A DNA stretch of 64,000 nucleotides, taken from NCBI GenBank assembly GCA_036245525.1, contig BTPG01000005.1, forward strand, positions 127,966,120-128,030,119, read 5' to 3'. The translations under genes and the position numbers were made by a program. Below are positions 20,576-32,001 of the stretch, in pieces. Numbering within the stretch: the stretch's first letter is position 1; every line of letters starts with the position of its first letter. The stretch comes from Semisulcospira habei. Lineage: Eukaryota > Mollusca > Gastropoda > Semisulcospiridae. Under the pieces are notes generated by a model. It was not told the origin of the DNA, did not search any database, and was given only the letters and a program-made list of their open reading frames with translations.

Positions 20576-20909
20576 GAGTCCGAAATAGCTCAGGCGGTTA
20601 AACGTCTGAGCAGGAGAGCGAAGGGAATCGCCGGGTCGTGGGTTCGAATCCCGTCCCGGCCCCGGTAGCTGGACTCACAATCCAGTGAAAAAAAAAACAC
20701 GGATTTGTTCAATAGCATGTCCGTTGAAAGGTCCTGGTAAATCAAAGTGGCACAGTTGGAGTGCGCCTGAGTTGATCAGTGTTCAGGTCGTACTCCGTAG
20801 GCAATAGATTTCCCTGTCCGCCATAACCCGCCCGTCAGGGCCGTCCATGATCACCTCGGTGCTGTGGACGTTAAACCCGAACTAACCAACCAACCAACCA
20901 ACCAACCAA
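20576..20909 (+). mobile_element. tRNA-derived SINE, full length
   Basis: Flanked by CCTATTATGCA (20565-20575 and 20910-20920), an 11-bp target duplication. Box A-like TAGCTCAGGCGG at 20586-20597 and a perfect box B GGTTCGAATCC at 20641-20651 give an RNA polymerase III promoter. The body follows and the 3' end is an AACC repeat tail (about 20881-20909). It is the reference copy for the four others in this window. The 3' tail suggests mobilisation by a LINE with a matching tail; that partner is not seen here. Confidence 0.92.
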
Positions 20910-21057
20910 CCTATTATGCACGCTGAAAGGTTACCCTGAGTCACCGCTCGTTTTAATCTTCACAGTGACAATAGCACGATAACAATTGACGGGCCTAATC
21001 TCTCGCGCTATTCAGAATTTTATCTCTCAATCTGCAAGAGACATAATAAAGACCGTC

Positions 21058-21129
21058 TGCAAGAGACAGAAACTCTCACAAGGCCCCGCAATTCAGTGCG
21101 GGTGTTCGTCAGGATTTATGCCTCTTGCT
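21058..21129. repeat. Degenerate Hp3 hairpin
   Basis: TGCAAGAGACAGAAACTCTC left and GGATTTATGCCTCTTGC right. Confidence 0.6.
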
Positions 21130-21204
21130 AACCACATTTATGTCATTGTGTCCCTTGAAGAGGATATTGATAGGTGCGTTTTAGGCAATAGTTGGCTTAC
21201 CGTG

Positions 21205-22063
21205 TGTTACGATTGTGGTTGTGTTTTCCTGTGAGAGCGTACATGTGTTATTCGTAGGTAACGATATGTTGTTTATTTGAGCTATCACGGTTATGATTTC
21301 GTGCCTTTTTAGTAAGATTTTCTTTTGTTCGTGAGTAGAGCCGTTTTCGTTTTGTTGTGTTTAGTCCGGTGCGTTGTAGAAGGGTTGCACTGTCTAGTGG
21401 CCTTGTAAGTGTCACGTCGGTTAGGTGACATCGCTACATTTTCGCTAATTTTTGTTTTCCTGTGCGCGTGTAGTGAGCAGCTTTTATTTTGTTTGGTGAA
21501 TGTTCTCGTACCTTTTTGAGCTATCATAGATAGGGATACCATACTTTTATGTGTCTTTATTATACGCTAAAATTTAGAGCTGAAGTGAGCAGTCGTGTTT
21601 TTGTAGCCTGATATATTGTTTCTGGAAAATTCATGTTAATGAGTTTCGGCTGCGCGTTTCGTTCTGATTGGTTGAGTTATATGATTTCCGTAGAAGATTC
21701 TAGATTTTGATAGTGTATATAAGGAGGGCGCTGGGAAAGCCCGTTAGTACATTGTCTTGCTTTGTCAGTTGTAGAGACACGCAGTTTATTGCGAGAGACG
21801 CGGTGTATGAGAAACTTTGAGTGTAGTGTGGACATAGCAGAAGAGACTTTGTATTCAGTAGTTTGTGCATTTGAAAGTGCATTATTGTGTGGATATGTCG
21901 CATCGCTGAATTAAATATTGTTGGAACTGTTACTCCAGTTTTGTCTACATCCTTAAGCCACGGTTGACGGATTGCAGCTGAATGAGGTCTATTTAAAAGA
22001 ACTCTACGTGCGTGTGTGTCTGGTGTGTTTATCATACTTCGACTACAACTCCACCACGTAACA
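21205..22063 (+). repeat. 5' LTR (859 bp)
   Basis: TGTTACG...CGTAACA. Contains a reverse CCAAT (GATTGGTTGAG, about 21666) and TATATAAG at 21716-21723. It retains 75 bp (about 21592-21666) that are missing from the 3' LTR. Confidence 0.93.
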
Positions 22064-22066
22064 TTT

Positions 22067-22084
22067 TGGCGACCCCGACGAGAT
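22067..22084 (+). other. Primer-binding site
   Basis: TGGCGACCCCGACGAG, three bases after the LTR. It starts with TGG as expected for pairing with a tRNA 3' CCA; I could not assign the tRNA. Confidence 0.7.
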
Positions 22085-22145
22085 CTCTTCAGTTGGTTCA
22101 GTGGAAAGGGTAGCAGGAGAAAACAGCCAGCAGTGAAAAGCAGAG

Positions 22146-23621
22146 ATGGCGACATCGGAATTGGAGATATTCCTGAAAATTGGAAAGGAATGTGGACTCG
22201 AAGGAGCTCAACTCCTCGAGTTTGTAAAGGAGAGAGAGGAGAAAGAAGAAAAGAGACGAGAGAGAGAAAAAAAGGAGAGATTGGAGAGAGAAGAGAAAGA
22301 ACAGAAGAAACGAGAGAAAGAAGAAAAGGAGATATTGGAGAGAGAAGAAAAAGAAGAAAAGAAACGAGAGAAAGAAGAAAAGGAGAGATTGGAGAGAGAA
22401 GAGAAAGAAGAAAAGAAACGAGAGAAAGAAGAAAAGGAGAGACTGGAGAGAGAAGAGAAAGAAGAAAAGAAACGAGAGAAAGAAGAAAAGGAGATACTAA
22501 AAAGAGAAGAAAGAGCCAAAGAACGTGAAATCAGGAGACTCGAAATCCAAGCAGAAGAAGCAGAGAAACGGCGAAGAGAGGCAGAGAAACAACGAGAAGA
22601 GGAGAGAGAAGAGGCGGAAAGGCAGCATCATCACGAAATTCATCTAAAGCAGATGGAGATTGAGGCACAGAGCCAGAGAACTAATGAAGCAACAGCATTA
22701 GCGAGCAGAGAACAAACAGCCCGTGCGCCAAAACTTCCACCTTTCATTGAAAATTCAGATAAGATGGACGCTTATCTGGAGCGATTCGAGCGCTTCGCAA
22801 ATAGCAACCATTGGAAACAAGAGACTTGGCCTATTAAACTGAGCGCACTTCTAACTGGCAAAGCGCTTGAATTTTACACCCGCTTACCAAGAGAAGAAGC
22901 CGAAGATTATACACAGTTGAAAGCCGCCCTGTTGAGACAGTACGACTTCACTGAAGAAGGTTACAGGCGACGATTTCGGAACTGCAAGCCTGAAGAAGGA
23001 GAAACACCCGGCCTATTCATTGAGAGAATCAGAAGCTACCTGGAGAAATGGATAGAGCTGGCTGGCCTAAACAGAGAGTACCAAGACCTGTGCGACCTCA
23101 TCATCAAAGAACAAGTTTTCAGCGCATGTTCTAAGGACCTGGCCGCCCACCTTAGAGAGCAAAAAGACCAGTCACTAAAGGCCCTGGCCGACTTCGCTCA
23201 AAGATACCTTGACGCTCACAACATGAAGTTCGGGTCCAGTAAGCCACAGCGTGTGTCTACACCAGCAGAGGAAATCCATAATGTCATAGACACCCTGAGA
23301 TACAAGCCGGTGGAGAACCTGACATGTTTTCTCTGTGGAAAGAAAGGTCACAAAGCGATACGGTGTCCTTCTAAAGATGTTTCCCGAGGCGACAACATCA
23401 GAAGATCCAACCAAGATCGTGGGATAGCAGGCAGAAGCAGTACCACGTCTCAGCACAGAGCTGCCGCTGTATTAGCCAATGATGTGACGTCATCCAATGA
23501 TTTTGAATCCAGAGAAAAGCGAGTTACACCAGAGCTGATCGAATCTTTCAGAAAGAATGGACGCCATCCCAGTAGGAGATGGGACTACATTTTTACCAGT
23601 CTCAAACATCGCGCTGCCTGA
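22146..23621 (+). CDS. gag: Gag polyprotein of the Gypsy element
   Basis: 491 codons from ATGGCGACATCGG. Residues about 25-190 are a highly charged Glu/Lys/Arg coiled coil that contains a tandem 18-residue (54-bp) repeat (EEKEEKKREKEE type). Residues about 205-370 form the capsid-like region (WPIKLSALLTGKALEFYTRL, LKAALLRQYDFTEEGYRRRF, LEKWIELAGLN, KEQVFSACSKDLAAHLREQ), whose pattern resembles the SCAN-like capsid of Gmr1-type Gypsy elements. A CCHC zinc knuckle (C394, C397, H402, C407) follows. The frame is intact, unlike pol. It overlaps the start of pol in another frame (23557-23621). Confidence 0.9.
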   Translation: MATSELEIFLKIGKECGLEGAQLLEFVKEREEKEEKRREREKKERLEREEKEQKKREKEEKEILEREEKEEKKREKEEKERLEREEKEEKKREKEEKERLEREEKEEKKREKEEKEILKREERAKEREIRRLEIQAEEAEKRRREAEKQREEEREEAERQHHHEIHLKQMEIEAQSQRTNEATALASREQTARAPKLPPFIENSDKMDAYLERFERFANSNHWKQETWPIKLSALLTGKALEFYTRLPREEAEDYTQLKAALLRQYDFTEEGYRRRFRNCKPEEGETPGLFIERIRSYLEKWIELAGLNREYQDLCDLIIKEQVFSACSKDLAAHLREQKDQSLKALADFAQRYLDAHNMKFGSSKPQRVSTPAEEIHNVIDTLRYKPVENLTCFLCGKKGHKAIRCPSKDVSRGDNIRRSNQDRGIAGRSSTTSQHRAAAVLANDVTSSNDFESREKRVTPELIESFRKNGRHPSRRWDYIFTSLKHRAA

Positions 23622-25577
23622 GAATGAAGTGCCGAACATGCCGGTGGTGTCAGGATTCGTCGGCGACACACCAGTGAGAGTGTTGAGAGACACTGGTTGT
23701 AGCTGCATCATCGTGAGAGAGGACCTAGTAGCTGAAGACCAGAAGCTACAGGAGTGGACCACCCTCATTTTGGCTGACGGAACTGTAAGAATTATCCCCC
23801 TTGCCAAAGTCAGTGTCGACACCCCATACTTGACAGGAGAGATGAAGGCGTTGTGCGTGAAGACGCCAGTCTACGACCTCATCATCGGAAACATTGATGG
23901 TGCCAGAAACGCAGACGATCCAGATCCAGAGTGGAGACCTGAAATATGTTCTGTAACCACGAGAAATCAAGCAAAGAAGAGTCATCAGACCATCCCTCTT
24001 AAAGTGGCGGACAACACGGAAGCAGCTGTCGTGAATGAGGACAGGCTGGTGGAGCTACAGAGAGGTCAAGACAAACCAAAATTGGCGGAATCGGTGCGTC
24101 TTGCTGATGACGAAAGACTAGACGACGAGAACCTGTTTGACCTTAATAAACTCCGACACAAAGAGAATGTAGAAGATATCCAGTTCGGTCAGAATCTGAC
24201 CCAGACTCAACGTGAAGAACTGCGCGTCCTGACTCAAGAGTTCGAGCATCGGTTTACACCTGACCCAGGGACAAAAGACACCATCCTGCACGAGGTAAAC
24301 CTGACGTCAAGCGAGCCAGTTTGCAGCAAACCTTATCGTCTTCCTTGTAACACGAGGGAAGAATTGAAAAAGGATATCAAGGAAATGCTGAGTCTGAATG
24401 TCATCAGAGAGTCCAAGTCACCATATGCGTCCCCAGTTGTCATCGTGAAGAAACCAGATGGATCCAACCGAGTGTGTGTGGACTATCGCAGACTGAATAA
24501 TTGAATAAACTAACAATCTTTGATCCAGAGCCTATGCCCACAGCGGAAGAACTGTTCCAGAAGGTCAGTGGAGACCGATTTTTCTCCAAAATTGACCTAA
24601 GCAAAGGGTATTGGCAAATCAAGGTTGCAGAAAAAGATATCCCCAAGACAGCGTTCGTCACACCCGACGGTCATTGGGAGTTCCTGAAAATGCCTTTTGG
24701 TATGGTGAACAGTGGTGCCACATTAAAGAGAGGACTGAAAAAGATCCTAGAAGATATGCAAAATGTGGTCTTTTAATGGGATGACATTTTGATCCATACC
24801 AAAACTTGGGAGGACCACCTCAAAGCCCTCCGAGAACTGTTCCAAAGACTGTCAGATGCGAATTTCACCATCCGTCCAAGCAAGTGTATTCTTGGGGATG
24901 ACAACATAGACTTCATTGGACATAAATTGAGCGAAGGTTTAAAAGGGCTACACGACGCCAACGTGCAGAAGATCAGGGATGCCCCGCGACCTACGACCAA
25001 GACGCAAGTCCGCTCATTTATGGGCTTGGCGAACTACTACCGGGAGTTCATACCAAACTTTGCGGCAGTTACAGCACCCCTGACTGATTTGCTGAGGAAA
25101 GGACAACCTAACATAGTGAAGTGGGAAGATGCCCAAGAGCGAGCATTCCAGGCGGTTCGAGACATCCTAACCGAGAAGCCTATTCTACACCTTCCTGACC
25201 CGTTGAAAACGTTCTTCCTGAGAACAGACGCCTCCAACGAAGGAGTAGGTGCTGTCTTGATGCAAGAAGATAACGGAAAACTCCACCCAGTGAGCTACGC
25301 CAGCAGAAAGTTGACGAGAGCTGAGAGAAACTACTCGACCATCGAGAAGGAGTGCCTAGCCATCATTTGGGGAGTAAGGCGATTCGAACTGTACCTTCTG
25401 GGAGTGCCATTTGTTCTCCAAACAGACCATCAGCCCTTGAACTATCTAAACTCTGCAAAGTTTACTAATTCTCGTATTAGGAGATGAGCGATGTTCTTGC
25501 AGAATTTTGACATTAAACTACAGTCTATCAATGGTTCGCAGAACTTTGGAGCAGATTACCTGAGCAGAGCAGTTTAA
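23557..25577 (+). pseudogene. pol: Broken Pol: protease, RT, RNase H
   Basis: Frame 1 from an ATG at 23557 carries the aspartic protease (RDTGCS, D at 23689) and an acidic linker, then RT fingers (SPYASPVVIVKKPDGSNRVC). A frameshift with stop at 24502-24504 moves the reading to another frame, which carries FFSKIDLSKGYWQIKV and MPFGMVNSGAT. A stop at 24774-24776 falls on the first position of the catalytic YxDD box (only WDD follows). A further stop at 25485-25487 lies in RNase H (TDASNEGVGAVL, YSTIEKECLAIIW, LQTDHQPL). The frame ends at GADYLSRAV. Between protease and RT, the stretch starting DRLVELQRGQD resembles the beginning of an integrase zinc region, as in Gmr1-like elements where integrase precedes RT; the rest of the integrase is absent. 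Confidence 0.88.
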
Positions 25578-25748
25578 ATGAACATTTCTGTGTCCAGAAC
25601 ATTTGTATGAAACATTTCAATGCTCAGGACTGTTTATTTTAATTTGATTTTGATGTGTAGTTATATTTATTTAGGGTTTTGTGTAGGTTTACACAGCCAC
25701 AACCGTATTTTTGATTTGAGAAGAAATTTTTGTGAAATTTCATTCTTA

Positions 25749-25763
25749 AGAGGGTGGGGGTAA
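25749..25763 (+). other. Polypurine tract
   Basis: AGAGGGTGGGGGTAA immediately before the 3' LTR; it primes plus-strand synthesis. Confidence 0.8.
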
Positions 25764-26546
25764 TGTTACGATTGTGGTTGTGTTTTCCTGTGAGAGCGTA
25801 CATGTGTTATTCGTAGGTAACGATATGTTGTTTATTTGAGCTATCACGGTTATGATTTCGTGCCTTTTTAGTAAGATTTTCTTTTGTTCGTGAGTAGAGC
25901 CGTTTTCGTTTTGTTGTGTTTAGTCCGGTGCGTTGTAGAAGGGTTGCACTGTCTAGTGGCCTCGTAAGTGTCACGTCGGTTAGGTGACATCGCTACATTT
26001 TCGCTAATTTTTGTTTTCCTGTGCGCGTGTAGTGAGCAGCTTTTATTTTGTTTGGTGAATGTTCTCGTACCTTTTTGAGCTATCATAGATAGGGATACCA
26101 TACTTTTATGTGTCTTTATTATACGCTAGAATTTAGAGCTGAAGTGAGCAATTGGTTGAGTTATATGATTTCCGTAGAAGATTTTAGATTTTGATAGTGT
26201 ATATTAGGAGGGCGCTGGGAAAGCCCGTTAGTACATTGTCTTGCTTTGTCAGTTGTAGAGACACGCAGTTTATTGCGAGAGACGCGGTGTATGAGAAACT
26301 TTGAGTCGTAGTGTGGACATAGCAGAAGAGACTTTGTATTCAGTAGTTTGTGCATTTGAAAGTGCATTATTGTGTGGATATCGCATCGCTGAATTAAATA
26401 TTGTTGGAACTGTTACTCCAGTTTTGTCTACATCCTTAAGCCACGGTTGACGGATTGCAGCTGAATGAGGTCTATTTAAAAGAACTCTACGTGCGTGTGT
26501 GTCTGGTGTGTTTATCATACTTCGACTACAACTCCACCACGTAACA
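25764..26546 (+). repeat. 3' LTR (783 bp)
   Basis: Nearly identical to the 5' LTR except for a 75-bp deletion and a few point changes, including TATATAAG to TATATTAG in the promoter box. Confidence 0.93.
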
Positions 26547-27211
26547 CCGTGTAGCTTCATGAGAGCTGCAAGTCTCAGAGTGGAAGAAAAGGTTGTAATC
26601 GTAATATTTTGCATGGTCAGTTGCACCTTAATCACTGAGTCTGATGATTCAGTAGAGTTTCCCCCATATTCACTACACAGCATGCTGTAGAAATTTCAGC
26701 GTGTAACACTGAGTAGGTAAAAATGACTCGCTGATTTTGTTTCGCCGGGCCACTCTCTTCTTTTTCTCATACTGAAAGCGAAGCGAAGGATTCTCAGTCT
26801 CCTAAGCATAATCCCACTATGTGTGTGCACTCGCATGCCAGTGGGGAAAATCAGCGGTAAAAAAAAAATAAAATAAAATAAAAGCCATCAAAAATCAACA
26901 GATAATAAATACGGAGTCAGACATTGAAAGTTTCGTCTGGAGAAATATTATGCAAGCTGCCACACACATAAAAAGAAGTACCCAACGGAGAAAGAAACAC
27001 GCTTAGAAAAGACGGGTACAACACAATTTATTAATATTTCGGGTAAATACCCTTTGTCAAAATAGACAAACAAACAAACAGAGAGATTAGCCGCTACTTA
27101 TCTTCATTGGCAGAAGGAATGTGGCAACACACATGCAACGCCGGCGGTGACCCCGGCCGAGCACCGACTCTGGCCAGTGTATAAGTCAGTCACAGTGAAT
27201 GACAGTCAGTG
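26547..27211. other. No gene seen
   Basis: Unassigned; a short A-rich (AAAATAAAAT) patch lies near 26861-26885. Confidence 0.4.
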
Positions 27212-27303
27212 TTAACCATTTGGCTGTCGGTAGCGGTTTTTGTCGCGATGATTACTGCAGGAATCATGGCGACAAAAATCGCTACCGACAGCCATAGGGT
27301 TAA
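27212..27303. mobile_element. Hp4 TTAA-bounded hairpin MITE
   Basis: TTAACCATTTGGCTGTCGG...CCGACAGCCATAGGGTTAA with central ACTGCAGGAAT; 92 bp. Confidence 0.88.
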
Positions 27304-27782
27304 ATTGGCAGGTAATTTCTTTAGTCTCGCCAGTCCGCAGTGAGGCGGCCTGCCACACTGGCTCTGAGAGTGCGCCGGTCAGTAGAGCAATGCGTTTTCT
27401 CGACATTTATTCTCCAGTCACTGTAAAAATAAAGTTTAGTCTTGTTGTATAGTGACTAGATGAAATGAAATACTGTGCTGATTGACTGCCACACACATCG
27501 TGACAACTAACGCGTTTCTCTAGCCGCCTAGCCTGGGGCCGGTACTCTGCCAACCAACGACTAACCCCGCCTCTGTACTGTGTACTTACTAAATGGGATC
27601 GACTTTTTGGTGTGGGAATAGAAATAGCTTAAACAATGACGCTAGGACATGAACTGATCGATGGCAGGCAGTCATTCAGTAGATGTGACAATTACTGACA
27701 AGTCGACCCAGGCTGCACTGAACTAACCATTGTCCTTTTGAGGTTTTAGTATTGGTCAAATAATGCGCACCTTCTGAGTCTC

Positions 27783-27784
<2 letters not shown>
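27304..27784. other. No gene seen
   Basis: Unassigned sequence, unusually rich in CAGT/ACTG words. Confidence 0.35.
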
Positions 27785-27860
<76 letters not shown>

Positions 27861-27863
27861 TGT
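27785..27863. repeat. (TG)n-(TGCG)n microsatellite
   Basis: About 22 TG units passing into about eight TGCG units. Confidence 0.97.
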
Positions 27864-28077
27864 TTTGGTCTGAACTGACATAAAAACTTTAGTATTATGA
27901 ATTTAGCCGTTGAATACAATGACTTAGTAGGTCAAATACTTGCTTCTGCTTCTTTCCCTTTAGCTACTAGTTTGATACTGCCTCAGTCCGTGTTGCCGCC
28001 GACTGCCGAACTGACTTGCTCAGATGGCTTTATGGTTTATTAAAAACGGCTTGACCGACTGCAGGAATGCCTGGCTG

Positions 28078-28285
28078 AGTATAATATTGGTTCATTTAGT
28101 TCGGCGTTTGACTCCACCCAACCGGAGTGATAATGGACGGCCCAAACGGCAAAGGGCCGACAGCTATTGCGGCCTATCTCAGTATGACCTAAACACTGAT
28201 CAATTCAGGCGCACTGCGGCAACTGACGTGCCCGTTTTGATTTACGCCAGGACTCCTTTAACGGACATAATTATATGCGGCTATC
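28078..28285 (-). mobile_element. Diverged SINE copy
   Basis: GATAATGGACGGCCC, ACCTAAACACTGATCAATTC and GATTTACGCCAGGAC align to the SINE at 54814 and 20576. The divergence is mainly 2-3 base insertions (for example CTGCGGCAACTGACGTGCCC against CTGCAACTGTGCC). Confidence 0.75.
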
Positions 28286-28352
28286 TGAACACTGAAGCCA
28301 GTCTTGTTGCCCGCTGGACATAACTTAGCATAGTGTGAGTGACTGAGATGGT

Positions 28353-28494
28353 GTAACCCTTAGCATGTCAGTCAGTCGGTAGCGGCGGTTTTAGTAGTCG
28401 CGATGCCTGTGACTCAGGCAAACGGCAGGAATCATCGTGACTACAGGCCGGAACTGAATCCGCTACCGACGCACAAAGGGTTAATATACGCAAC
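28353..28494. repeat. Hp4 hairpin enlarged by short insertions
   Basis: TAACCCTTAGCATGTCAGTC...TCGGTAGCGG and CCGCTACCGAC...AAAGGGTTAA. About 50 bases longer than normal Hp4 because of inserted words such as AGTCAGT and CGG. Confidence 0.7.
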
Positions 28495-29773
28495 TTAGTG
28501 ACAGCTTGACATGACTACCGTCAGAGCTGTCATTAGGCGAAACTCAGTCTGAAACCGGTTTCAGTGTATCACTGGGGAACTGTGACTCAGTGGCCGGCGG
28601 CCATACTTTTTGTCGCCATATTGACAAGCCAGTCAGTCAGTCACTGGCGGTTTCGCTGGCAAGCTACACTGACGCGAGTTCAGTCCGACTGACCTTGCCG
28701 GCGGCCCAGCTCATTTTTGAGGGCCACGGACCACAGTGCTGTTTCCGTACTGTCCAGTCACATAGCCTTAGTCAGTCCCAGTCATCCCCTAATTTTTCAA
28801 TTCCCTAAACTGAAACACTACCGCCCACCAGCTGCACATTTGCCATGAACAAAATACAAAAAACAACAACAACAACAACAACAACAACAAAAACCAGCAC
28901 ATCACCCGTCTCATTTCTTGGCTATGAAACTGGTTCCTTACCAACCCCACACCCAAGCACAGCTGAAATCAGCGTGCCCCTCAAATCACTACGTCAAAGG
29001 CAACTCAACATAGGCCCACAATTGTCCACTGGATAAGCTCATGATGGTATGAATCAAAGCACCAAACATGTCTCCTCTTAGCTAACCACAAATTTTCAGC
29101 AAATTCCAACATTCAGCCCAACTGCAAATTTTTAAACAAGGCAAAAAATATTAAAAAAAACACCGGGCCTCAACACTGCCTCAACTTCCCAATTTAAATG
29201 TATAACGTGACCTGAAGAGCATAATACCAGCTGAGGATGTCAGTCTGCCGGCTCAGTCAGTTCTCAGATCGGTCACTGTCAAGTCAAATGGGCGTCCTTT
29301 TTTTTTTTTTTTATCCCCTTTTTTTTTTCATTTTAGCCCTGAGCTGTTTAGTCCCCGCGGCTTGCGCTGAGTCGTAATGTTCAAAATCACAGACCAAGAA
29401 TGTAAAACATAATGTCACTGAACTGACTTGACTCACTGCCGCCGCGAACTGATGAAAAAAACAAACGAGCGTCAAAGGCCCACTACAGCCGTAACTGATC
29501 AAAGGTACACTTCCGTAACACAGGTCTAGTTATGTTTTATTTAGACACAGGAAAATCATCCAGTTCAGCACACGTCGTCTTTACAGTATCAAGTAACATG
29601 ACAATGACTCCGGCCACTCCGTTGGTTCTAGAAATTCCGGCAAAGCCGGGTACGAAAAAAAGCTAAAAATAGATTGACACGCTAACCGCAGTGCAGCTCG
29701 GAATAAATAAGCGCCATTACGCGCCCCGTGTGCCGCTTTTGCAGCGTCACTGAAACTGCTATGAATTAAATTA
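28495..29773. other. No gene seen; (AAC)n and T-runs
   Basis: Holds an (AAC)n tract at 28861-28890 and T-runs at about 29297-29328. No coding region supported. Confidence 0.5.
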
Positions 29774-29798
29774 ACCTTCTTCTTCTTCTCGAACGCCG

Positions 29799-30571
29799 TC
29801 ACACTGACTTGGAGTTTGGCTCTCCAAAACGAAATCTGTGGTCTTCTGTAGCGCATCCAGTCCACAGGCCTGTACAGTTTCTCTTGTAGGCGAAGTGGCG
29901 GGCTTCGGCCATATCTCCTCCCTCAGCAGCTGGTGGTTCCCACACGGCCCCTCCTGGAGGATATGCTCTGTGGTCTGCTCTGCTTCTCCACAAGGCGGCA
30001 CACTCCAGGGGAGATGGCACGAGGTGGAAGCGTCTGTGCAGGCAGTGGAAACTGAGTCGTCGTTTGTGCCCGGTCCTCAGACGGAAGATGGTCACCTGTT
30101 CTTGTCTGGACAGCTGATGGTAACTGTCTTGGGGCCGTTGTGGTAGTCTGTACACAGACTTAATGATGGTCTTCATCTCTATGGAGCTGACTCCATTTTC
30201 ATCTTGTTCTTCCTCTGCACCCAATTTTGCCATTTTGTCAGCTTCTTCATTGCCGTAGATGCCACAGTGTGAAGGGATCCACTGCAGCACCAGTCTGGTG
30301 CACTTGATGTTTTGAAGTACGTCTTGTAGACGTGGCAGTTTGCTTTCTGTTGCTGCCTCACAGACATGACATCAGTCAGGAAGACAATCTGGGCATCAGG
30401 GTATGCATTGCCACTAAGGGTGTTTGCGGCGCGGACCAGGGCTTCCACCTCAGCTCTGTAATTTGTGCAGTGAAGGCCTGCCATTTTCCATTTGGATACT
30501 ATTGGTACACCCCAGCTAATCCATTTCGAACTGCATCTGTGGCTGATCCATCGGTGTATGCCCGTATCCAT
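29799..30571 (-). pseudogene. LINE RNase H domain
   Basis: Two overlapping frames. The first has TNYRAEVEALVRAANTL (catalytic Glu helix) and IVFLTD (Asp). The second has LQWIPSHCGIYGNEEADKMA (the conserved His/Asn...Asp end of RNase H), followed by a C-terminal region with LSRQEQVTIFRLRTGH. The frame change separates them, so no active domain remains. Confidence 0.8.
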
Positions 30572-30715
30572 GCTTTCTGGGGATACTTTTATTCCTGCAT
30601 GGCCAGTGTCAGGGCTTTCTTGCTCACAGTGCTGTGCTCATCTTTGGTGGTGATGTAAGGTACCGTGGAAGAGATGGTGATGTTTTCTGGCTTGCTTTCC
30701 CAGGGCGGAAAGTCG

Positions 30716-32001
30716 CTAGCAGGATTCAGAGCCTCTACCTGCGCAGGGAGCTTTGCCTGGTGTTTTCTCTGCAGCACTCTCGTCTCCTTCACAAAGCTTG
30801 ATCTTTTCAGTCTCCCTAAGGTTGGTTGTTTCATCCTGGCGGTCATAGGATGGTCTTTGGAAGACTTGACCTTTGTGAACTGTATCAAGGCTTTGCAATC
30901 TGTTCTCGTGCGCATGGGTGGGATGCCGGTTGTCTCTTCCATCTTCAATTGGTGTGGATCTCATTGCGCCGGTGATGATACGCAGTGCCTGGTTCTGAAC
31001 TCTGTCAATGGTCTGCTGATGTGACTGGGCTGCCGTCAACCATGCATTGGATCGGTACTCAAGGTGTGGTCTCACTGTGCCTTGATATACATTTTTGAGG
31101 ATCTTTTCATTGGCTCCCCATTGTGTTCCAGCCTGCTTCAGATGTTCAGCTTTCTTCTAGCTTTTGCTTCTGCATTCCACATGTGCGGCTTCCACGTCAG
31201 CCTCTTGTCAAGGGTGACTCCCAGGTATGTCTGTTGGTCTTCATACTGCAGCGGGGTGTGCCCTGTGTTAGGTTGTCAGCCTTTGCTTTGCTGGAGGGAG
31301 AGAAGAGTGTGGCTGATGATTTTTCTGTGTTGATGGTCACACACCAGTTGTTGTTCCAGTCTGTCAGCCTGTCCAGGGCTAGCTGCATCCTGTATCTAGC
31401 GGTTGTTGCACCAGGTCATCTGCGTACAGGGCTGCATGGACTCCCTTAGGTAGCTCTAGCACAAGGTCGTTGATGAAGAGTATGAACAGGGTTGGTGACA
31501 GGACTCCCCCCTGTGGCACCCACTGATGCAGCAGCACTTCTTGGCCACAGTACCCATCCACTGTCACACGGGCTCAGCGATTGTGCAGGTATGATTTGGT
31601 CCACCTGTAGATGTTTCCTTGGATGCCACTGCTAAGGAGTTTCCCAAGGAGACTGACCATCCTTCCACACCTTGTCGAAAGCCTTCTGTAGGTCAATGAA
31701 GGCAGCTAATGTCATCTTCTGATCTTGTAAGGCATCTTCTATGACCTGTGCAAGGTGTGTTGTCTGGTCCAGTCTTCTGTGCTCTTGTAGCATCTGAAGC
31801 CGGCTTGCTCTGGCACGATAATGCTCTCGGAGTCCAGGTACTACTGCAGGCATTTGTTGATGATGCGCTCCATGGTCTTGCACACGCAACTTGTCAGGCT
31901 GATGGGGCGATAACTCAGGGCTTTGGACTTATTCTTCCCTTTCTTCAAAATTGGGATTATCCTGGCTTCCTTCCAGCACTGGGGTACCTGTCATCCTCTC
32001 C
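30716..32001 (-). pseudogene. LINE reverse transcriptase (frameshifted)
   Basis: Pieces in different frames. Minus 31889-31632 has AFIDLQKAFDKVW (catalytic motif A). 31567-31379 has VPQGGVLSPTLFILFINDL (motif B) and ALYADDL (motif C, near 31414-31427). 31388-31197 has a WNNNWCVTINTEKS-like palm end. 31075-30716 has HLEYRSNAWLTAAQSHQQ and VQNQALRIITGAMRSTP (thumb). Motif order is normal, but at least four frame changes inactivate it. Confidence 0.82.

Larger units (their letters stand above)
21205..26546 (+). mobile_element. Ty3/Gypsy LTR retrotransposon lacking integrase
   Basis: 5342 bp between 5-bp target duplications CCGTG (21200-21204 and 26547-26551). LTRs of 859 and 783 bp begin TGTTACG and end CGTAACA. 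Order: LTR, primer-binding site, gag with zinc knuckle, protease, RT, RNase H, polypurine tract, LTR. No integrase-like sequence follows RNase H; pol ends about 187 bases before the right LTR. Pol has one frameshift and two in-frame stops, so the copy is dead. Confidence 0.93.

Noticed and set aside
20576..20665. tRNA gene
   Set aside because: Box A and B are good, but the region continues into a repeated body with an AACC tail and target duplications, so it is a SINE head.
22208..22519. Ser/Phe-rich frame on the minus strand inside gag
   Set aside because: Shadow of the GAGA-rich coiled-coil repeat of gag.
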